Positions 36,236 to 41,381 of a stretch of DNA of 41,381 bases are shown here, one piece after another. Below the pieces are notes generated by a model that made no database searches, had not been told where the DNA came from, and saw nothing but the letters and a program-made list of their open reading frames with translations. The position numbers were made by a program, and so were the translations under genes. The DNA comes from a virus. The stretch spans positions 1 to 41,381 of IMG/VR virus record IMGVR_UViG_3300025030_000222. One strand, 5' to 3'. How positions within the stretch are numbered: position 1 is the first letter of the stretch; every line of letters begins with the position of its first letter.

Positions 36236-37259
36236 CGTAGATCCAGAAACTCCTGCTACGTCTCTGAAACCGGAGTGGTTTTCGTCCAGGTACGCTATCC
36301 ACGAAGGTCGATTAGCTGTAACCGGACCCTTGTGGGAATTCAACCCCAGGTTCACTTGGGATCTGTTTCTAACTGCGTATCGACGTAATCCGGTAGAGGC
36401 GTTAATCAACCTAGCCAGTTACCCACCTACGAAGTCCAGGATCAAGTTCTACACAGACATCGAGCGGGTACGAATGTTGGTGGACAAGTCTCGCAAAGGA
36501 CACCCTATCAGGGAGGATTTGTCCTTTGAGAATTGGTTTCGTCCGAGACCTATGGCTAGTTACACGATGCACTTTGACTTGTCGGAGGTAAAAGACCCTA
36601 CGGCATGTGCCTTGGCTCATTGGTGTCATCAGTCCCAGCGGGTGTACCTAGACTTCGCATTGGAGATCCAACCCACTCCTGGAAACCCAGTACGCCTGAA
36701 GTCGATGGAGAATTTAGTACTGGCTCTTTTGGACCGGGGGTTTGACATCAGACAGGTCACTATGGACCTTTGGGGTTCTGCTGCGCTCAGACAAACTTTG
36801 GAGTCTCGTGGAATTGTAGCTATGCAGTACTCCGTAGATAGAACCACGGAAGCACATGAGACTCTGCATCATGCGATACACACGGGTCTGTTGAGTTTTT
36901 ATCCCTACGAACCCCTCCTTGTTTGTTTGGATGACCTGTACTGGTCAAAGGGTGGGCGAAAGATCGACCATAGACCAGGTGGTAAGAAAGACGTAGCTGA
37001 CGCGGCCGCGGGTGCGGTGCTGTGGGCTCTCAAACTTGAAGGGTTCAAAGAAGTCCCAGACATCGAAGTCCTATCTCTGGAAAGAACCCCGTCAGACGAC
37101 GAAGACCTAACTAATGACGACCTCTTGGAACTTCGCCCTATCCCCAAAACGTCAAGAAAACCAGGGGAGAACCCAGAAGGCGATGAATACTACGTCGAAG
37201 GGGACGACATGGATGAAGTCGATACCCTCGATGAAGACGATGACGGCTTGGCATACTGA
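36165..37259 (+). CDS. terL-C: Terminase large subunit, nuclease half (split gene)
   Basis: About 364 residues from TTG 36165 (GTG 36177 is also possible; no strong site). TGPLWEFNPR (53-62) is the motor/nuclease junction motif; the RNase H-like nuclease has HFDLSEVKD (136-144, D138 and D144), MDLWG (200-204, D201) and KKDVADA (274-280, D276 and D279). It ends in an acidic tail (DMDEVDTLDEDD). The region before GPLWE (about 50 residues) has no equivalent at the end of the ATPase half, so it may be a new N terminus. The two halves match one gene in order and motif content. Confidence 0.85.
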   Translation: MIGCVNDIWCSLRLAWNTSIETVDVDPETPATSLKPEWFSSRYAIHEGRLAVTGPLWEFNPRFTWDLFLTAYRRNPVEALINLASYPPTKSRIKFYTDIERVRMLVDKSRKGHPIREDLSFENWFRPRPMASYTMHFDLSEVKDPTACALAHWCHQSQRVYLDFALEIQPTPGNPVRLKSMENLVLALLDRGFDIRQVTMDLWGSAALRQTLESRGIVAMQYSVDRTTEAHETLHHAIHTGLLSFYPYEPLLVCLDDLYWSKGGRKIDHRPGGKKDVADAAAGAVLWALKLEGFKEVPDIEVLSLERTPSDDEDLTNDDLLELRPIPKTSRKPGENPEGDEYYVEGDDMDEVDTLDEDDDGLAY

Positions 37260-37288
37260 CTACCAGAAGAAAGTGATGAGGTAGTAAC

Positions 37289-37864
37289 GTGCGTGTCCTA
37301 GTTGCCTGTGAGTTTTCCGGCGTCGTCAGGGAGGCGTTTCGTCGGCGTGGTCACGACGCTTGGTCCTGCGATCTACTCCCGTCCGACATTCCGAGCGGGC
37401 AACATTTCGAGATGGACGTGCGAATGCTATTGCAGGGACCGCACGTTTGGGACTTGATGATTGCCCATCCACCATGTACCCATTTGGCCGTGTCTGGGGC
37501 TCGCTGGTTCAAAGAGAAACGAACTTTACAGGCCGAAGCCCTTGACTTCGTGCGAATACTATTAGATGCTCATATCCCGAGAATCGCGGTTGAGAACCCG
37601 GTTAGCATCATCAGCAGCCATATACGGAAGCCCGATCAAATCGTGCAGCCGTTCCACTTTGGCGATCCGTTTAGGAAAACGACATGCCTATGGTTGAAGG
37701 GCCTACCGTTGCTTAAACCGACGAACGATCTTGGAACTGGTGAGCAGGCGTGTTGGCAGGAATCGCCGCGCCCTGACCGTTGGAAGCGGCGAAGCCGCAC
37801 ATATTCAGGTTTCGCAGAGGCGATGGCCGAGCAATGGGGGGCTGATTTGGTAGGTGCGGGGTAG
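37289..37864 (+). CDS. C5-methyltransferase-like protein
   Basis: 191 residues from GTG 37289, SD GAGG. VACEFSGVVREAFRRRGHDA (motif I region), CDLLPSD, LMIAHPPCTHLAVSGARWF (motif IV-like with PC) and IAVENPVS (motif VI-like ENP) match the short phage C5-methylase-like family. Such proteins are often called DNA cytosine methyltransferase, but many lack the target-recognition part, and this one is short. An operator-like ACTATTAGATG occurs within the gene (37559-37569) but no promoter is attached. Confidence 0.7.
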   Translation: MRVLVACEFSGVVREAFRRRGHDAWSCDLLPSDIPSGQHFEMDVRMLLQGPHVWDLMIAHPPCTHLAVSGARWFKEKRTLQAEALDFVRILLDAHIPRIAVENPVSIISSHIRKPDQIVQPFHFGDPFRKTTCLWLKGLPLLKPTNDLGTGEQACWQESPRPDRWKRRSRTYSGFAEAMAEQWGADLVGAG

Positions 37865-37874
37865 GTGGTAGGAT
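37846..37874 (+). promoter_or_regulatory. Putative promoter without operator
   Basis: -35 TTTGGT (37846-37851), 17-base spacer, -10 TAGGAT (37869-37874), six bases before ATG 37881. Same -10 and start spacing as at 33350, but no CATCTATTAGAT sequence. Overlaps the preceding gene end. Confidence 0.5.
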
Positions 37875-37880
37875 ACCCCT

Positions 37881-37991
37881 ATGTGGGACGTGGCTTTGGG
37901 CGTAGTGTTTGTCGTTCTGATGATCTTTCTATGCCGTAGCGTAGGCAACGAATTGCGCAGAATTCATCATAGACGAAAACGCAGGCGGTAG
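37881..37991 (+). CDS. 36-residue single-pass membrane peptide
   Basis: Found by hand: ATG 37881, MWDVALGVVFVVLMIFLCR then a basic tail (HHRRKRRR). About 18 hydrophobic residues then positive residues gives a membrane segment with cytoplasmic tail. The ATG is six bases past a -10, so it may be leaderless. Function unknown; small phage membrane peptides can be holin-like or immunity factors. Confidence 0.5.
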   Translation: MWDVALGVVFVVLMIFLCRSVGNELRRIHHRRKRRR

Positions 37992-38034
37992 TTTTTACCT
38001 TGGATACTTTGTCCCTCGCCCCTAGACTTGGGGC

Positions 38035-39450
38035 ATGGGATTATGGCAGAGAGTTTTAAGTCTCTTCAAAAGTACATCGGACGACTTCCCGCCCGAGGCG
38101 TTCACCTTGGGTGGAGACGTAGACACACGTACCCAAGGCATGGCCGGTGTGGTCATGCGTACTATCTGGAGTTACGTAGCAATCCGAACGATTGTCAACA
38201 ACGCTCGGTCGATACCGATCACACCGCAGGTTATGACCAAGAGTGGTAACTACGTAGAGGTTGATACCGAAGATCCGTTGTATAAGTTGGTCTCTGATCC
38301 CAGTCCGTTTCAGATGTGGGATGACTTCATGGAGGCCACGATCTGTTACCTCAAGATATTTGGGGACGTTCCTATCCACGTACAACGGACTGGAGACGTG
38401 CCCACATCGTTTTATCCCATGAGGCCGGACCTCACAACCCTACAGGCATCCAAAGACAAAATCGTAGCAGGGTGGGAATTCGACCGCGGTGCTGGGCGGC
38501 CGGAACTATTCAAACCTACAGATATTGTGATGGTCCGAGAGTTCAACCCGGAACATCCGATTCGAGGGTATTCGTCTAGTCGAGCCGCGCAACAGAGTTT
38601 GTTAGCGGATTTTCACGCGGCAAAGTACAACGTCAGATTTTTCAGTAACCACGCTTTACCTGGGGTAGTTCTGCAGACAGAACAGAAGCTACCTGCAACC
38701 GTGCGTCGCCGACTGCGTGCAAACATGCGAGCGGCATTTGGTGGTAGCGACAAAGCTCACGGTCTGGCCATTCTCTCCAAGGGACTAAACATCAAAACCG
38801 TAACTCCTAGTCATAGGGACATGGATTTCGGTAACTTGATGCACGACGCAATGACCCGCACCCTGTTAGCCTTTGGTGTTCCGCCCGGAGTAGTGGGTAT
38901 CACGGCAGATTTGACGAACTCCAATCTACAAGAGCAGCGTCACTTGTTCCTGGTGAACACCCTTCAGCCCACTGTAGAAAACATCTTACAGAAGCTGAAC
39001 AGATTCATCTTCAACCCCATCGGCATGCGGCTCAAGCCCAACTTCGAGGGGGTGTTGATAAGTGCGCAGACTCTCCACGACCGCAAGATGGAACATCGCG
39101 GTATTTGGCGAGACGGTCTTATCACCAGAGACGAAGCACGAACAGCCCTTGGATTTCCCGTAATGGGGGGAACTGTTGGTGCAGAGCTATTTCCGATTAC
39201 GGCTAGTAAAGTAGCTAACCCTAGTCCCGAGCTAGGAGATACTCTGAACACCGAGGACCGTTTCACAGACAATCCCGACACAGGAGTAGATCCTACCCCT
39301 GCAAGTGTTGCTGACGATCCTACCGGGACTATCAAAACAGAGGACTGTCCAAGAATTCCCTTGCCTAATAGACTACCGTTCCAGTATTTCAATAAGCCAC
39401 AGAACGGCACCATGCCGCCTATACCGTCTTTTCAGTGGGCCTCAAGATGA
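38035..39450 (+). CDS. Portal protein (HK97-type)
   Basis: 471 residues. Typical HK97 portal: TIWSYVAIRTIVNNARSIP near residue 43, YLKIFGDVPI, AQQSLLADFHAAKYNVRFFS then HALPGVVLQTEQKL near 210, and LLAFGVPPGVVG near 285. It forms the dodecameric DNA channel at the head vertex. Ends with an acidic, Pro/Thr-rich tail. A GCCCC/GGGGC hairpin stands just before the start and there is no clean SD. Coupled to the next gene (ATGA). Confidence 0.9.
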   Translation: MGLWQRVLSLFKSTSDDFPPEAFTLGGDVDTRTQGMAGVVMRTIWSYVAIRTIVNNARSIPITPQVMTKSGNYVEVDTEDPLYKLVSDPSPFQMWDDFMEATICYLKIFGDVPIHVQRTGDVPTSFYPMRPDLTTLQASKDKIVAGWEFDRGAGRPELFKPTDIVMVREFNPEHPIRGYSSSRAAQQSLLADFHAAKYNVRFFSNHALPGVVLQTEQKLPATVRRRLRANMRAAFGGSDKAHGLAILSKGLNIKTVTPSHRDMDFGNLMHDAMTRTLLAFGVPPGVVGITADLTNSNLQEQRHLFLVNTLQPTVENILQKLNRFIFNPIGMRLKPNFEGVLISAQTLHDRKMEHRGIWRDGLITRDEARTALGFPVMGGTVGAELFPITASKVANPSPELGDTLNTEDRFTDNPDTGVDPTPASVADDPTGTIKTEDCPRIPLPNRLPFQYFNKPQNGTMPPIPSFQWASR

Positions 39451-41381
39451 ATAAATCCGTAGTACCGTTCAAGAGCTACCCACTAACACCCAAGGGCGCA
39501 TGGACATGGGATAGCAAAGTTCAAAACGCTATCATCAAGGTCGGGGGTTGGGGCCTGTACAAACAAGCCCATGCCTGGGCAAACGCAGAATCCCCCAATA
39601 TCAAGTCGTCGTACAAACTTCCTCACCACGAGATAATTGGTGGGGAACTATTTACAAAGTGGTCAGGTGTGAAAGCTGCTATGGGCGCCCTTCTAGGCGC
39701 CCGCGGGGGCACAGATATCCCCAGTGCCGACAAACAGACAGTCTATAACCACTTGGTAAAACACTACAAGGAGTTCGATAAGACTCCTCCAGAGTTCAAG
39801 AAGCACATTCTGATTGAGGCAGTATTCAAAACTCTAACTCATCTTGCCGATGGAGCCCTAGAAGTCGAAACTCCCTGGGGAAAATCCACCGTCGAGACCT
39901 GTTTCATGGACGGAGAAGTCGAAGACGGATCACTCGTATCCGTGGAACTCATTATTCCAGAAGATGGATCTCTGGAGAAATCTTTGACTTCCACGGATTT
40001 ATCTACCACAATGTCTTTTGCACAGGGGGAATCGGTAGTAGACGAAGTGTCAACTACTGAGACCCTACAAGGCGATGTGGAATCGGAGTTGTCTAAAATG
40101 CGTCGAGGTCCGAAACCGTCTGACAATGCTTTGGTAGCTTCTGCTAAGGAGTCTACGGACGGTGTTGTTGTTCTCTTGGGTAGGGCGTTGGGCGCTCGCC
40201 ACGATAAGCATCGGACTATTGCTTTTGACAGCCGTATGGACGAAACCCAGCGCGAGCATGTAGCTAGGAGTTTGGCGTGGGATGTTCCGGCTGCGCGTAA
40301 AGCCGCGGGTGGATTCATTTTGGACATCCATGAAGACCATACGTTTGCCGCCGACACATTTTATGTTCTCGATCCGGTCAAAGAGAGCGTGTTCTGTTCT
40401 GAGGACCCAGACCCAAAGACCAACGCCCAATCCAAGGACCCCGCCTCAGAACTAGACATGGCAGTCAAATCAGACACCAAGACCTTTTTTGTCGAGTTCA
40501 AGAAGGTTCTATCGGTTCCTGGAAAGGACATGATTATCCGTTCGGTGGCTTATCCCTCCGACCGGATCGATGCTCATGGGGAGTATGCTTCGTTTGCGGA
40601 TCTTGAGAAGGCGGCACACGAATTCAACATTCACTTCCGCGAGATCAACATCGAGCACACCGACCGCGAAGCGCCTGGGACTGCTGTGGCGGAGTCCTAT
40701 ATGGCCCGCAGCGCAGATGCGGAGATATCCGCGGACAAAGGTGATTGGTGTGTAGTTTTGCGGGTCAGCGACGAAGACACGAAGTCGGAAATTGCCGCGG
40801 GAGTATACAAGGGGCTGTCCATTCAAGGACGGTGCAAGAAACAACCTGGGATCTGCAAGGGCCAATCGGCTGTGCAGCTTACAGGGGTTACGATCAACAA
40901 GATATCTCTGGTTGAGAATCCGGCAACCAGACTCGCCTTTGTGGCGAAGAGAAAAGAAAGCGTCGGCCTACGCCCGGATACCGAGGCCGTTAAGAAAGGA
41001 CTGGTCATGGAAGAGTTGAAGAAACTCCTGGATCTTGTCCAGACGGCCACGGTCGATCTTGGTCGTCTGGTGAAGGCAGAGATTCCGGTGCAGGTGCCGG
41101 AGTTCCCATTCCAAGCGTCGGAAGGACCTGATGCCGCCAAGTCGTACATGATGCGATTGCAGATGTCGTTCTTGGCGAAGTTCTTGGGGAACATCAAGAC
41201 GAGTGTGGAGAACATCCAGAAGCAAGCGACTGATGCGGGCAAAGAGATTGAAACCCTTACGGGGCAGGTCTCGGAGAAGTCCGAACAGCTCGGCGCTTTG
41301 GGAGAACTCTGTCGCGAATACGAACGTCACCCCGACATCGATGCCATCCGCCAGATGATCATCGGCGAGAAAGCTCCCGCC
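39447..41381 (+). CDS. Prohead protease fusion protein, partial
   Basis: At least 645 residues, open to the window end (translated by hand). Residues about 1-120 contain SSYKLPHHEIIGGELFTKW, GARGG, then YNHLVKHYKEFDKTPPEF, an N-terminal module also found on other phage protease/head proteins. From about 362: MIIRSVAYPSDRIDAHGEYA, HTDREAPGTAVAESYM, LSIQGRCKK and SLVENPAT fit the XkdF-like (U35_2) prohead protease. The tail (about 515-645) is a charged coiled coil, as in scaffold segments. It probably also contributes scaffold. Start overlaps the portal stop. Confidence 0.8.
   Translation, partial: MNKSVVPFKSYPLTPKGAWTWDSKVQNAIIKVGGWGLYKQAHAWANAESPNIKSSYKLPHHEIIGGELFTKWSGVKAAMGALLGARGGTDIPSADKQTVYNHLVKHYKEFDKTPPEFKKHILIEAVFKTLTHLADGALEVETPWGKSTVETCFMDGEVEDGSLVSVELIIPEDGSLEKSLTSTDLSTTMSFAQGESVVDEVSTTETLQGDVESELSKMRRGPKPSDNALVASAKESTDGVVVLLGRALGARHDKHRTIAFDSRMDETQREHVARSLAWDVPAARKAAGGFILDIHEDHTFAADTFYVLDPVKESVFCSEDPDPKTNAQSKDPASELDMAVKSDTKTFFVEFKKVLSVPGKDMIIRSVAYPSDRIDAHGEYASFADLEKAAHEFNIHFREINIEHTDREAPGTAVAESYMARSADAEISADKGDWCVVLRVSDEDTKSEIAAGVYKGLSIQGRCKKQPGICKGQSAVQLTGVTINKISLVENPATRLAFVAKRKESVGLRPDTEAVKKGLVMEELKKLLDLVQTATVDLGRLVKAEIPVQVPEFPFQASEGPDAAKSYMMRLQMSFLAKFLGNIKTSVENIQKQATDAGKEIETLTGQVSEKSEQLGALGELCREYERHPDIDAIRQMIIGEKAPA

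Overview
The window is part of the genome of a tailed double-stranded DNA bacteriophage (Caudoviricetes). Hallmark genes are an HK97-type portal, a prohead-protease fusion, a terminase large subunit in two pieces, a phage-type DNA clamp, several DNA methyltransferases, ThyX and many very small overlapping genes. There is no rRNA and no bacterial housekeeping block. The host cannot be named. Sigma-70-like promoters, Shine-Dalgarno starts and a candidate lipoprotein fit a Gram-negative-like bacterium, which is an inference only.

Left arm (1 to about 18.4 kb, almost all minus strand). This is a dense, translationally coupled early/replication arm. From right to left it runs from a strong leftward promoter (18549-18577) through small unknown genes, a hairpin- and tRNA-rich stretch (13.5-16.4 kb), many small (often zinc-binding) proteins, a P-loop kinase, a tandem paralog pair, a beta-clamp-like protein, a Ycf46-type AAA+ ATPase cluster, a SNF2 helicase and a PD-(D/E)XK nuclease that leaves the window. 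One gene (12418-12852) runs against the arm.

Centre (17.2-19.2 kb). A gene-poor divergent region contains two hexanucleotide repeat tracts, one enclosed by a 15-bp inverted repeat, plus a run of strong hairpins. It is a candidate replication origin or structured-RNA region.

Right arm (19.2-41.4 kb, plus strand). Accessory genes come first: HD phosphohydrolase, UPF0489-like protein, lipoprotein, macrodomain, N4/N6 methyltransferase, ThyX, DUF3310 with an overlapping HNH endonuclease, and DUF4406. Packaging and head genes follow: small terminase, terminase ATPase half, a 2.8-kb insert carrying a Dam-like methyltransferase and a glycosyltransferase, terminase nuclease half, a C5-methylase-like protein, portal and protease.

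Three features stand out. (1) An array of tRNA-like genes has acceptor, extended anticodon-like and T arms plus encoded CCA but no D arm. (2) An 11-12 bp palindromic operator (CATCTATTAGAT) sits at a fixed place inside a family of promoters scattered over both arms; some of these genes appear leaderless. (3) The large terminase is split by an accessory module that carries one of these promoters.
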